The position numbers and the translations under genes were made by a program. A DNA stretch of 64,000 nt from Rutpela maculata (Eukaryota > Arthropoda > Insecta > Coleoptera > Cerambycidae). The stretch spans positions 96,161,591-96,225,590 of the forward strand of contig OW386287.2 of the NCBI GenBank assembly GCA_936432065.2, read 5' to 3'. Below the pieces are notes generated by a model, which saw only the letters and a list, made by a program, of their open reading frames with translations, was not told where the DNA came from and did not search any database. This document shows, piece by piece, positions 53,599-64,000 of the stretch. The first letter of the stretch is position 1. Each line of letters opens with the position of its first letter.

Positions 53599-54910
53599 AG
53601 GTTATTATTGGTACTACAACCCTTTGGTACAGCCAGTGCACCATTCTTGGTTGTAGTCCCCAGTTCTTGCCTACCATTCTTCTGCTGGCCCATAAGGCCC
53701 GCGTGGCTTTGGTAGTCACTCTGTCTAGATGTGCATTGAAGTTTAATTTGGTGTCTAAAATTAGTCCCAAATATTTCACTTCATTGCTCACCTGTAATTC
53801 ATTTCCCCGGAGATATAATCTTCCTAGGTTGAGTTTCCTCTTTCTTGTGAAGGCGACCACAGTGGTCTTCCCTGGATTCACGGAAAGACCTTCCTGGGTA
53901 CACCATCTGTCTACCATGACGAGGGCGCGCTGCATCTTCTCTGATGCTGCGCCCTCGTGCTTTCCTGTTACCAGGATGGCGATATCATCTGCATAACCTT
54001 GCGCATATATTCCCCGCTGTTCCAGTCGAGATAGGAGCTCGTCCGCAACCAGACACCACAGGAGAGGAGATAAGACCCCCCCCTGCGGACAGCCTCTGGT
54101 CACGGACACCTCCTCTGTCGTGGATCCTAGCGTGGACTGAATTTTCCTAGTTCTGAGTGCTGAGTCGATCCATCTTGTTATTAACTTTTCGACTCCGCGC
54201 CTCTTCACTGCATCACTTAGTGAGTCGAATGAGGTATTGTCAAAAGCACCCTCTATGTCTAAGAAGGTTCCTATGGCAGTTTCTTTGCTGTCCAGGGCCC
54301 TTTCTATTTTTTGAGTTAGCTCGTGTATTGCTAACTCACAGGATTTTCCTGTCTGGTAGGCATACTGGTTTCGATGCAGAGGTTCTGTACTCAGTTTATC
54401 GTCCCTGATATGCCTATCAACCAGTTTCTCCAGGGTTTTCAGGAGAAATGATGTCAGACTAATAGGTCGGAAGGATTTGGCCTGGGCGTAGGTATCACGC
54501 CCTGGTTTTGGTATGAATACCACCTTTATCTTCCGCCAACCGGTTGGCACATAACCCAGGGCCAGACTGGCCCTGAATAATGTGCACAGGGGTGTTGCAA
54601 GTATCTCCACTCCCTGTTGGAGTAGAGCTGGAAATATTCCATCCAGCCCTGGTGACTTGTATGGTTCAAATGAATTGATTGCCCATACAAGTCTTGTTTT
54701 GTTTATTATACTGTTTGCAGTTTTCCAGTCCTCCTTTGACGCCCTTCTTATTGGTATGTCTTCGGGTGGACCGCCTCTGTCTTGTGGGGTGGTTACACTG
54801 CCTGGGAAGTGTGTCTCTAGTAATAGATCTAAAGTCTCCTTCTCAGTGTTTGTGTACTCATCATGTTGTCTCTGCAATGATCCAATCTTTCCCTGATTGT
54901 CTCTCTGCAA
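53576..54910 (-). pseudogene. LINE ORF2 reverse transcriptase (I/LOA/R1-like)
   Basis: 444 residues with all RT motifs in order: SPGLDGIFPALLQ, FIPKPGRDTYAQAKSFRPIS, YQTGKSCELAI, GTFLDIEGAFDN (first Asp), CPQGGVLSPLLW, YADDIAIL (catalytic Asp pair), LSVNPGKTTVVAFTRKRK and VKYLGLILD. The frame ends at 53576 after ITYAS, where the sense moves to the downstream ORF, so a single frameshift near 53590 separates them. Upstream to 55031 the same frame continues (a linker with KSWRKHCEEIENTP). With RNase H present, the I, LOA or R1 groups fit best. Confidence 0.93.
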
Positions 54911-55031
54911 GATTTTCTGGAGTCTAGCAGCTTCGGGAGTATTTTCTATCTCCTCGCAGTGCTTCCTCCATGATTTGGTTTTTGCATCTCTAATGGCGTA
55001 TACGTATTTCAGACGGGCCGCTTTGTATTCG

Positions 55032-55396
55032 TAGTAACGGCGTTACAAGAGATTTCACAGAGTTTGCGAAGGAACAATTTACCTCTTCCAATTAAACTAT
55101 CAGCAGTTGCTCAATATCTGGATATTATTGAACTAAAAGCTTTTCAACTAGATTCTAACTTAATATTTGTTTTAACAATACCTCTCATTGAACCTCAAAA
55201 TTACAACACCTTTCGTCTGTACCCTATACCTATACTTGATAACAGAACTGGTCTACATCACTTTTTATCTATTTCACAAAAGTTTATCGCGAGAGACGAT
55301 GATTCTTGAATGTACATACCTATACAAAATTCGAAAGAATGCAAACCACTTTTAGTCGGAGAGCAGCCAATCTGTAGGAAGCATTTTAAAAGTAGT
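55032..55396 (+). pseudogene. env: Errantivirus env, piece 2
   Basis: Directly after the second target-duplication copy the env frame resumes in phase with piece 1 and is open to a TGA at 55307-55309, including LYPIPILDNRTGLHHF and KFIARDDDS, typical of the ectodomain of these envelope proteins. The TGA is premature: recognisable env sequence (KECKPLLVGEQPICR) continues beyond it before the DNA transposon begins. The reading is therefore disabled by the LINE, a stop and the transposon. Confidence 0.85.
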
Positions 55397-57871
55397 CTAT
55401 ACAACTCGCGAACACCCACCTAAAAAACAGATGATATTATGTACAATGACCTTCTGGATTTGATTTTTGAGTTCGCCCGTTAATTTGAGATTGCCAAATC
55501 GGTCAATTCGCAAATTTTTTGAAAAATTTTAAAATTATGTGTTAATTTTTGTTTTGCACATAACACATCATATCTTTTTTATTTTAATTCCGATTTAGAC
55601 CAATATTTTACACATTATCCCTCCAATATTCTTGGACAGGCTGACGGCAAAGAATATAGTGTAACCAATAATATAGTGCCTAAAAAATATATAATTACCC
55701 TCTATTGTCGCGGTTTTTTAAAATTTGCATTGAAAAATACCCGATCGAGGAAACTTTTTTATTTTCAAAGAGAGAGTTATAGTATAAACGAGAAAATGTT
55801 CCATATACTTTATACAAACTTTTTTATAAAGAGATTTTTTTGAAATTCGGCTCATGTAACGAGATGACGCTGTTGAATGCGGCCGCGCAACTCGTCCGCA
55901 TTAATTTAAAGCATAACTTCTGTTAACGTCGCCCATCTGTGGTGTCGTTCAAGCGATCAAGTGAGTCTACGGATTATTTAATTTCTATTTGCAATTAAAT
56001 GTTATAAAATTATGTAGATAATCTTGAAACATACACATTAAAAAATATATTTTCATTAATTATAACAGCAAGTGGGTACTAAAGATTACATTTTCCTTCG
56101 CATAAACAACTTATGTTACATTGCACGTTTGCTTTGTTACACTTGCAGCTTGTAGTACAGTTATATAATTTACATTTACAAAATGGAGTTAACTCAATAA
56201 AATTGGGTTTTGGGCTTTTTGAAATCATCTTTGGAAATAAGATTTCCTCCTTTAGGTACCATCCAAAATCTAAAACATTTGGAATTCTGGGCTTAATTTG
56301 GTAGGCTGTCTTGTAAATAGCACATTGCAGAAATGTCCTTTTTACTTGTATTCTCTGTACTAGGATTTACAATTTCTGGTTTTCTTTTATAAGCAGTTCG
56401 GGTATACGATCTTCTACATTGTGCATGGTAAACTGGATTTAGTGATAAAAATAATTTTTTCTGTTCTAAATATTGTTTTAGAGCCACAGAAATGTCATCG
56501 GATTTTGCATTTGATCGGTACATTTCTAAAACCGTAAATATCGCTCGCAGACAAAAAAATTTCATACCATTGTGTTAGTGAACGAATTCTGAACAACTTT
56601 CGAAATGTCCGTCTGTCTGTCCGTCGGTCACGTTTCTTGTAAGCACGATAACTGAATAAAGAAAATTCCGATTGTACTGAAATTCGGACAGTAAATTAGG
56701 GTTAGCTAGAGGAAGAACCCTATTTGAACAAAATCGATCGGTAAATAAAAATGTTATTACTTAATGATTTAAATTTGAAAAAAAAAATTTTAATTTTTAT
56801 GTTTTTGTAATTGAATTTAGAAATTTGGTGAAATGATATTTCATTTTAATATCTAAATATTTACATATTTTACAAATATACATTTCATAATGTAGGTAAT
56901 ATACAACCGTGAAAATATGATTTTAGCTCGTGTCTTATAATGTAAAAATTTACATTCTTTTACGTGTAAGGTGGTGGTGTAGTTCTTTTGATTCGGAATC
57001 GAAACCCAAATGGGGTTTGGTATAGTTTTTTTACCAAGTCTTTTACCAACTAAGATCGTACTATAAAATTAAAAATGTCCAAAAGTAACATTATTTACAA
57101 AAAACTGCGAAAAGTATCCTATTGAATGTATAACAATTATATAAAAATCCAGTGAACAGGCGAAGAGTACGTTTTTAGCTTGTTTCCTTTGATTTCCTAT
57201 CCGAGTAATTATAATTTATTATGCCAAACTATGTGTTTATAACGCACTAAATATAAGGACTGAGACAAAAAGCACTTTCAACTTAACATAAATGGACACT
57301 GGAAAATAAATAATCACCCGGCACGTGTCTGCGTTTAGCTCTAAATGCGATTGCGGCCGATTCATAGTAGCGCGCATTCGTTCGGACGCTGAAACAATCA
57401 ATATTTCGAAAAGGGAGCAAAATTTCAAAAAAAACTTCTTATAAAAGATTTTATTTAGTTCATTCGGAACATTTTCTTCGGTTATAGTAGGCACCTAACT
57501 TTAAAAATAAAAAAGATACCTCGATCGGACATTTTACTCTACAAATTTTAAAGATTTTGCGTCAAAGAAAAGTTGTTATTTTTTTTTTGCCAACTAATTA
57601 TTTTTAGGTAAAGTTTTTTACTTTCAACATATCAAAGAATAGTTAGAGAATATTATGTAAAAAGATTTAAAAATTCTGAAGTAAAATAAAAAATATATGA
57701 CGTGTTATATGAAAAACAAAAAATAACCCATAATTTTTATTTTTTTTAGAAAATTGCCAATTTGGTCATTTTGGCCATCTCAAATCAATGGGCGAATTCA
57801 AAAATCAAGTTTAGTAGGTTATTTTACATCAGATTACCTATTTTTTAGGTGGGTGTTCGCGAGTTGTATAG
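55397..57871. mobile_element. 2.5-kb DNA transposon in env (CTATACAACTCGCGAACACC ends)
   Basis: Left TIR 55397-55427 and right TIR 57841-57871 are exact inverted copies over 31 bp. Weaker inverted homology continues inward to about 120 bp (ATTTTTGAGTTCGCCC / GGGCGAATTCAAAAAT). No clear target duplication seen. No recognisable transposase. The only longer ORFs are 56293-56565 (minus, 90 codons with AYKRKPEIVNPS) and 57237-57494 (minus), neither with a family motif. A block near 56600-56720 is related to the foldback at 31690-32570. Probably a non-autonomous element of unknown superfamily. Confidence 0.88.
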
Positions 57872-58673
57872 AGGGTGTCGAATTCAGAGGGTCTGGTCTT
57901 CCACTATTTATTTTGGAACCAAACTATGTTCGAACCTGTTTGCATATCCTATCGACCAAAATGCCATTTGTGAAGCTAGAATATTAAAACCATTGCCGAA
58001 ACTCCCAGAAAATTGTCAAACTTCCTTCATCATTAGTCAAGGATACAACGACCAAGAACTTGAAGACAACACATGGCTAGTAATTAATTCCGAACCACTT
58101 CACATTACCATCAACTGCCCGAAGAGAGAATCCATAACAGAGCTAATTAACAAAAATTCCATCATAAAACTACAACCAGGATGTTACGCCTATGCAGGCA
58201 TTACTCGAATACAAGCCAGTGCTAAAGACTTTTCCGAAATTAAGGACAATTCACATCCAATCCAAATTCCTTTTGAATGCTGCAATCACATGCCCGACAA
58301 AATCGAAATTCCAAAATTAAAACCGCTTAAATTAAACAGTCTCGACGTAGAAGATTTAGATATTGCTAAAAATAAACTAGAGCAATATTACAAAGACCTA
58401 GACGACCTCATAAACGAACCTTTTGTGACCAAACACGTATCTTGGTTCACATACTTCATAATCACTCTCATCATCCTATTAGTTCTACTTTACATAACTT
58501 GTAAATGCAGAAGAAGAAGATGTGGAGCATTGCGAATCCAACCCTCAACGGATAACCCTCCTTCACCTCCTTCAGAGCGAAGCAGAGTATTTACCAAATT
58601 TCCTAGACTGATCCCTCCAAGAAAGCGACCCGGTATTAGACCTCAAGAAGAAGAGGACATCGAGTTAACATAG
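57872..58673 (+). pseudogene. env: Errantivirus env, piece 3 (ectodomain end, membrane anchor, tail)
   Basis: The frame 57849-58673 regains env sequence right after the transposon, with cysteine-spaced ectodomain motifs (YPIDQNAICEARIL, PLPKLPENC, LQPGCYAYAG, FECCNHMPDK). A hydrophobic membrane segment (WFTYFIITLIILLVLLYI, about residues 200-219 of the open frame) follows, then a basic cysteine motif (CKCRRRRC) and a Pro/Arg-rich cytoplasmic tail. The stop at 58671-58673 is probably the natural env end. The first residues derive from the transposon end. Confidence 0.88.
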
Positions 58674-58896
58674 ACTTTCATGTGGAGTTTTACCCTTGTC
58701 TATTAATTTAGACTATTGTATTTTATCGTTATTATGTTATGTAATGTTTTATTATCGCTTACCAATTTTAACTTTTACATTATTTTATTATTTTGCTTTG
58801 TATTCATTCAACATTGTTTCAATTTATTTTTGCATTATATTCATTTAACGTTTTAACAATTTTCAAAAGTTGCTGCATAACATCAACTTTTTTATT
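58674..58896 (+). other. Non-coding region between env and 3' LTR
   Basis: AT-rich. No ORF of note. Leads to the polypurine tract. Confidence 0.6.
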
Positions 58897-58907
58897 AAGG
58901 GGGAAGT
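58897..58907 (+). promoter_or_regulatory. Polypurine tract
   Basis: AAGGGGGAAG lies immediately before the 3' LTR, the plus-strand priming site of LTR elements. Confidence 0.85.
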
Positions 58908-59269
58908 TGTTATATAAAATTATACGCTTATTACCAAGACTTAGTCGTAACAAACCTTCGCAGGCATATCATATTACATGATAACGACTTCTCTTATTAA
59001 TTGCTTATCTTTAAAATATCATATTACACCTTTGTTTCTCATAACTTGTGCAGACTGCAGAACTGCAATTCCTTTATTCTATATTTTGCTTACTCAGGTT
59101 CTGTATGTTATAAATATGACTAAACACGCTTTGTTGAATCAGTTATTAAACTCACTTAGAATGAAACACTTCTAATTATTATTATATTCCTTCTCCAAGA
59201 GCCAACGTTGGCTCCATTTAATTAAATAAAAGTTTTTTAAAAGTCATTCATGTGAACCGTGATCTAACA
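58908..59269 (+). repeat. 3' LTR of the errantivirus-like element
   Basis: 362 bp, five differences from the 5' LTR. Followed by TGCA, matching the four bases before the 5' LTR. Confidence 0.97.
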
Positions 59270-60028
59270 TGCATAGTACTTCGCAAAAGCTTTTGGTCAC
59301 TATTAAGATCTGGGTTTCCTTGAATTACAACTTCTTACGCTGGATTCAGTTGAACTTAATAATGTGGGGACAGCACCAACATACAGCTTTTGGGTAACAA
59401 AATCCATGTAATGATATAATTGTCTGTCGAGAATAACGATTGCCCATGAAATAATTCTAATCTATAAAAAGATTACGTTTCATTTAAATAAATATCTTTA
59501 TAAAAACGGTACAACACAAACTTACTTTTGGGTCATTCACTGGAAAATGGTGCACCTCCAAAGGTATGTTCACCAAATTCGCAAACAAGAGGGCATGTTT
59601 ATGCACCTAACCTCTACACTAATAAAACGTCCAAATAAAATAATATTTAAAAAAGTCGCAACGCTTTATGGTTCACAGTTCTGCATCAAAGTTATTAAAA
59701 GACATCATCCACAATTTTTCACAAAAATGATCAAAAAACACAAACGTTAGATTTTACGTCATTTTACACTGGCTTGCTGCCAAGGACTGCTGCGTGGCGT
59801 GTGACGCGTTCCATGATTTCGATGTCGTAAAATGAAGTAGGTAAACATTTTTAAGTAAAATTATGTAGCAAATATGTAAACTTGTGTATAAGTAATTAAG
59901 TTAATATGTTGACTTAAATATGATATTATTTTATGTATATGCTATGTAAAATTATGTAAAATATTTTATATAAAGATGTTCTATTAATCTTACCTCTCAG
60001 AGAGGTAAAGTTACATTAATGTTTACTG
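59270..60028. mobile_element. Spacer ending in an inverted CCCAGTAAAC MITE terminus
   Basis: At the right edge the minus strand starts CCCAGTAAACATTAATGTAA followed by ACCTCTCTGAGAGGT, a small palindrome. This resembles the CCCAGCAAACATAAATATA end at 46586. GTAAAATTATGTA repeats fill 59860-59980. The left end is not identified and no gene was recognised. Confidence 0.45.
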
Positions 60029-60201
60029 GGCATATATATTAGCGCTAATACATGGCATAAATTATGCACACCTACATTTTCCAATTTACCTAACCAGATC
60101 CTAGCTGTATTTTACGTAATTAGGCAATATTTATAATTATAATTTCCAACATATATCTTATACTAAAGAAATTTTTGTGCATGCGGACATAATTCGTACA
60201 A

Positions 60202-60677
60202 ATTAGTGATGGGTAAAAGCTGTTATTTTTTCATAACAGTTTAAACTACTGCTACTGCTATTTTGAAATAACAGTTTAGAAATAACAGATCGATGGGAAG
60301 AAGTACGTGGGCCGGTGCCCCCCTAGATCCGATTTTAAGATGCCACCGTCCAGAAAAAATAGCGAGATTTCTAATCATTTCTCTAATAAACAGTGAAAGT
60401 CGGTTCGCACGCCAATGTGCACCTACGCACACATCAAACACAATGCCTATTCTCAAACATAATCAGCTGATTCAAGTGAAGCGAATTATCTGAAGAACCG
60501 AACGACTCGTTTCTATTCTATCGACGTTCGAGTCGTGGTGACTCGACGGCTGTAAATGGGCCGGCGTTCATGAAAAGAGCCGAGAGTCATGTAATTCGGA
60601 AATCGAGATCCGATTCACTTGACTCGCAGTACTGAGCCGGCTCTTTGAGTTGACTCGCTCACGAGTTACCGATGCCT
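60202..60677. mobile_element. Possible hAT-type MITE with short inverted motifs
   Basis: TAGTGATGGGTAA at the left and the inverted TTACCGATGCCTA at the right are weak partners of the hAT MITE type. Subterminal AACAG/CTGTTATTT repeats at the left and CGAGT/ACTCG repeats at the right fill the ends. No clean 8-bp duplication found. ORFs on both strands at 60241-60493 are not called. Confidence 0.4.
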
Positions 60678-61009
60678 ATTTCAGAGACGTTATTTTATAC
60701 ATCATGCTGCAGCTGCTGGCCGACCCACAGTGGCACGAATCGTGATTTTTTCGTTCAAAATTATCTAGAGCACTTATTTCGCAACCGATTGGGATAATTT
60801 TTTTTAAAAGACTCGTTATTTCATGCCCAAAAAACGTAAGAGAGCCGATTTTTGAATTATGTTAACCAAAATTATTGAGCTTAGCCAAAATGCCCATGTT
60901 ACACTGTGATCACCATATGTTACTTACAAATAAAAACTTTTTTTTTCTTACCCAATTTACATAAATCTTTTTACTTGGGGGGTTTTTGAGGTCGCTGATT
61001 ACCCTGTCA
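60678..61009. other. Spacer without recognised features
   Basis: About 330 bases. No gene or repeat recognised. Confidence 0.35.
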
Positions 61010-62780
61010 AAAATCCTAATAAAAACTTATAAAAAAAAATGTATAAGTTTTTATAATTTTTGATGTGTGTATTTGAAATGTGTTTTAACTGTAAATTCTC
61101 ATATGGCATCTACCAGTATTGATGAGTTGTTATAGTATATTTAATTAAAAGTTTGTATAGGTTTTTATAGTGTTTTGAATATAAATTCCCATATGATATC
61201 TATTAGTATTGATGAGTTTTTATAGTACATGTAATTAAAAGTTTCCATAGGTTTTTATAGGTTTGTATAGTGTTCTGAATGTAAATTTCCCATAGAAATT
61301 CTATTAGTATTAATAGGTTTTTTTACAGATTTTGGTTGTGATTTGAAATAAATTTTTAATGCCAAATCCCATAAACTTACATAGGTAAGTAAATATTATT
61401 TACTTACTATTAATATTTCAAATATCAATAGTAATATAGTGGTTAACACTAAATACTGCAAAAGTCCTCTTGTTTCCTCTAGTGTTCTAGCCTAAACGCA
61501 GTTAATAAGTTAGCAGTAAAAGAGACTGCTTACTTTCAATTTAACATACCACGCTAGTTTCTTAGGTCACATTAGATTAGATATGAAATAGCGACATGTA
61601 TAACAGCTCCCTCTACTGGAGGCTGGAGTATGTAACACTAAACTTTCATAAGTTTTAATTATGTGTGTGTGTGTTTTAAATGTACATTCCTCGTATGAAA
61701 CCTATTAGTATACGTAAGTTTTTATAGTATTTGAAATACAAAGTTTTTTATAAGTTCTAAATGTGGTCTGATGTGCGGCTATTTGAAATGTGTTTTTAAT
61801 GTGAATTCCTTGCCTGAGGTCCATCAGCATTTGCATATATTAATAGGAAATGCGAAGTTTTTGTAATATTTGCTGCGTACAATGGGTTTTTAATGTAAAT
61901 TACCTATATGGAGTCTATCAGTAGTTATATATATTAGTATATTTAAGTTTTTATAGTATTTGAAATACAAAGTTTTTTATAAGTTCTGAATATGGTTTGA
62001 TGTGGCTATTTGAGATGTGTTTTTAATGTAAATTTCTTACCTGAGGTCTATCAGCATTTGCATATATTAATATAAGAAATACGAAGTTTTTATAAGATTT
62101 GCTGCGTACAATGGGTTTTTAATGTAAATTCCCTATATGGAGTCTATCAGTAGTTATACGTTTTCACGGTAATTGAAATTTGAAGTGTTACAGGTATTTT
62201 ATATGTATTTGAAAAGTATTTTAAATGAAAATTCTCCATACGAGGCCTATCAGTATTTGTAAATTCTTATGTTGTGTTTGAAATACGAAGATTTTAAAGG
62301 TTCAGATGTGTCTAAGTTCTTGAAGTATTTGAAATGTGTTTTGAATGTAAATTCCTTTCCTGAAGTCTATCAACACTTCCACATTTTAATAATAAACACG
62401 AAGTTTTTATAAAATTCTATGAGGATATGCAATGGGGTTTTAAAATAAATTCTCTGAATGAAGTCTATCAGTATATTTATAAGTATTTATGGTAATTAAA
62501 TTGCGAAGTTTTATAGGTTTTTATATGAATTTGAAAGATATTAATGTAAACTCTCAGTACGAGGCCTATATGTATTTATAAGTTTTTATGGCGTTTGAAA
62601 CACGAAAATTTTATAGATTCTGTGAGTTTTTAATGTATATTCCTCGCTTGAGGTCTATTGTAAAACTTTTATGCTTTTATGGGAATACAATGTATATACT
62701 TACAATGGATTTTGATGTAGATTATATGAAATCTATTGTATTAGTAAGTTTAGTTTAGTAAGTATTGTAACTTTTGAACT
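61010..62780. repeat. Diverged satellite-like tandem array, basic unit about 80-110 bp
   Basis: Successive units combine AAGTTTTTATAG, TTTGAAAT, TTTTAATGTAAATTCC and a (G/T)A(A/G)GTCTATCAGTATT-like block. In the older left part, GTAAATTCTCATATGG-type blocks occur at about 61092, 61181 and 61280. In the middle, a two-unit higher-order repeat of about 229 bp is visible (GGTCTGATGTG at 61765 and GGTTTGATGTG at 61994, each with GCATTTGCATATATTAATA and TTTGCTGCGTACAATGGG). The right part is more diverged. No coding potential. Confidence 0.85.
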
Positions 62781-63286
62781 ATTGAAATCCCATGAAAACT
62801 TTTCAAATTGATAGTTGTAAATAATACTTTTCAATGGGTGCACTAAGAAATCCTTATTAAATTTTTATATAAAACTAAACTAATAATAACCCTCCAAATC
62901 TTATATATACTAATTATTTCTTATTAAATGTTATAAAATTCATCCCTGGTTTTCCGATGAAACATTATTAGTTTTACTACTATTGGAACCCAGAGACGAA
63001 CCCAGCTATTTTTTTTGGGGGGGGGGAAAGCTACAACTAATTTGCCAACTGCCCATTTTTTTTACAACTTATATTTCCTTATGTTTTTTTTTATTTCAGA
63101 CTTAATCTATAAGTAGCCTAGCGATACAAATATTATGCAAAAGAAGTTTAACTAAACTACATGATGTAGGCGCTAGACCTAAGTTGACCCCGCGCTCTCC
63201 TTCGTCTAAAAGCTACTGGATGAGGTAACCGTTATAGTTTAATGGCCGTGGAGAAAAACAAGATATAGTTTGTACCAACGATAATA
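62781..63286. other. Spacer without recognised gene
   Basis: About 500 bases. A TTTTTTTTGGGGGGGGGG run lies near 63011-63026. No gene. Confidence 0.35.
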
Positions 63287-63435
63287 GGGTCTACACACGA
63301 TCCAGCGGCAGGGACCCGACATTGTCGGTACGCTTTGAAGATAATTGGAATTCTAGCGGACCAGTTCACTTTTACGAATGAGTTCAAAGCATGCCGACAT
63401 GGCTGGGTCCCTGCTGCTGGATCGTGTGTAGATCC
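63287..63435. mobile_element. Palindromic MITE, GGGTCTACACACGATCCAGC ends
   Basis: 149 bp; the left 50 bp (GGGTCTACACACGATCCAGC, GGCAGGGACCC, GACATTGTCGGTACGCTTTGA) is inverted at the right end with a few changes. No ORF of its own; the 106-codon minus ORF crossing it is a by-product. Confidence 0.85.
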
Positions 63436-63598
63436 CTTAATCCAGCGATATAAAAAAGTTCGCAAAAAAACGTAAAGGGTACCGACCTGTATCAATTTCA
63501 GTCTATTTACATAAAAGGCCATAAAAGTGTTCGGCTTCTTTATTATCATCACAAAAAAAAATGGTCACATATTTTCGAACAAAAATGTAGGCCACTCC

Positions 63599-63892
63599 CA
63601 CGGTCAATAAACGATACGGTTGCATCAATCAGCAGCTTTAGGACGAGAGAGACGCGGGGGGCGGGAAATCGAATGAAAGAGACAGACATATCTGATTTCC
63701 GTGCAGAAGACAGAGACAAAGATTCCGGTAGGGTCTACAGCCTACGTCACCTGTAGACACTACAAGCATCTTTGTCTCTGTCTTTTGCACGGAAATCAGA
63801 TATGTCTATCTCTTTCACTCGATTTCCCGCCCCCCGCGTCTCTCTCGTCCTAAAGCTGCTGATTGATGCAACCGTATCGTTTATTGACCGTG
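63599..63892. mobile_element. Long-TIR palindromic MITE with 9-bp target duplication
   Basis: Arms of about 135 bp, CACGGTCAATAAACGATACG inward to AGACAGAGACAAAGAT, are inverted and nearly perfect (63599-63735 against 63760-63892). The flanks are GGCCACTCC on both sides (63590-63598 and 63893-63901). The next bases CAC are also shared, so the duplication boundary could shift by a few bases. Long TIRs with a 9-bp duplication fit a Mutator-like non-autonomous element; the assignment is inference. Confidence 0.88.
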
Positions 63893-64000
63893 GGCCACTC
63901 CCACTGAATATAATTGGTTTAAATTTTCTCTACCGGAATTATGATAGGTTGGTGGTCAACGTGGACTAGCGTTGTCAAATTGGACCGGCGGGCGGTACAC

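Larger units (their letters stand above)
52289..55031 (-). mobile_element. 5'-truncated LINE inserted in env, 11-13 bp target duplication
   Basis: A minus-strand non-LTR element with its A-tail at 52289-52304 (T-run on plus). It is flanked by TAGTAACGGCG(TT) on both sides (52278-52288 and 55032-55042). It is 2.74 kb and lacks the endonuclease, so it is 5'-truncated. Two ORFs encode reverse transcriptase and RNase H plus C-terminal region. Intact duplication and long ORFs indicate a young insertion, younger than the provirus. Confidence 0.95.
50272..59269 (+). mobile_element. Errantivirus-like LTR provirus, gag-pol deleted, env interrupted twice
   Basis: Two 362-bp LTRs bound a 9.0-kb unit flanked by TGCA. 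The internal part in order: tRNA-Ser-type primer site, a deletion junction, distal integrase, env piece 1, LINE insertion, env piece 2, DNA transposon insertion, env piece 3, polypurine tract. Without the two insertions the element would be about 3.8 kb, so gag, protease, reverse transcriptase, RNase H and the integrase N-terminus are missing. It cannot replicate alone. Close LTR identity implies a recent origin, yet two later insertions occurred. Confidence 0.95.

Noticed and set aside
53012..54927. Plus-strand ORFs of up to 214 codons
   Set aside because: Antisense to the LINE reverse transcriptase and RNase H ORFs.

Overview
The window is 64 kb of AT-rich, repeat-dominated animal DNA, almost certainly an insect nuclear genome. 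The main evidence is an errantivirus-type LTR element with an envelope gene and a tRNA-Ser-type primer site, a group known essentially from insects, together with non-LTR retrotransposons, hAT relics and very many MITEs and foldback elements. No complete single-copy host gene was recognised. Only two weak candidate exons (about 27843-28083 plus, 31184-31246 minus) might belong to one. I cannot name the species; a beetle, bug or moth would all fit.

Layout. 1-7.5 kb: the 5' part of a minus-strand Ty3/gypsy element, with gag, a canonical -1 slippery heptamer, pol with one frameshift, a tRNA-Lys-type primer site, and an LTR-side region holding eight 113-bp tandem repeats. 7.5-11 kb: unassigned AT-rich DNA and one CAGGGTG MITE. 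11.0-16.2 kb: a nest in which a 0.7-kb dispersed element is split by a 4.5-kb foldback, itself holding a GACGTC-rich MITE and a 92-bp tandem array. 16.5-18.3 kb: paired hairpin MITEs and an 845-bp hAT relic with an exact 8-bp target duplication. 19.5-24.0 kb: a decayed minus-strand LINE split by a MITE and by a plus-strand LINE. 24-27 kb: more MITEs and a TIR element carrying a Jockey-like LINE tail and a SINE fragment. 27.5-49 kb: mostly foldbacks and palindromes, including a 0.8-kb inverted repeat, a 5S-rRNA-derived SINE, a decayed THAP domain, two hAT-type MITEs, two tRNA-like sequences and a 64-bp perfect palindrome.

50.27-59.27 kb: a 9.0-kb errantivirus-like provirus with 362-bp LTRs differing at only five positions. 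It has lost gag and most of pol but keeps the distal integrase and env. Env was interrupted by a 5'-truncated LINE with an exact target duplication and by a 2.5-kb DNA transposon. 59.3-64 kb: MITE ends, a diverged satellite-like array (61.0-62.8 kb) and two palindromic MITEs, one with long TIRs and a 9-bp target duplication.

The genes do not form a pathway. The window records layered transposition, and its recurring theme is long inverted repeats, which could yield hairpin RNA if transcribed.
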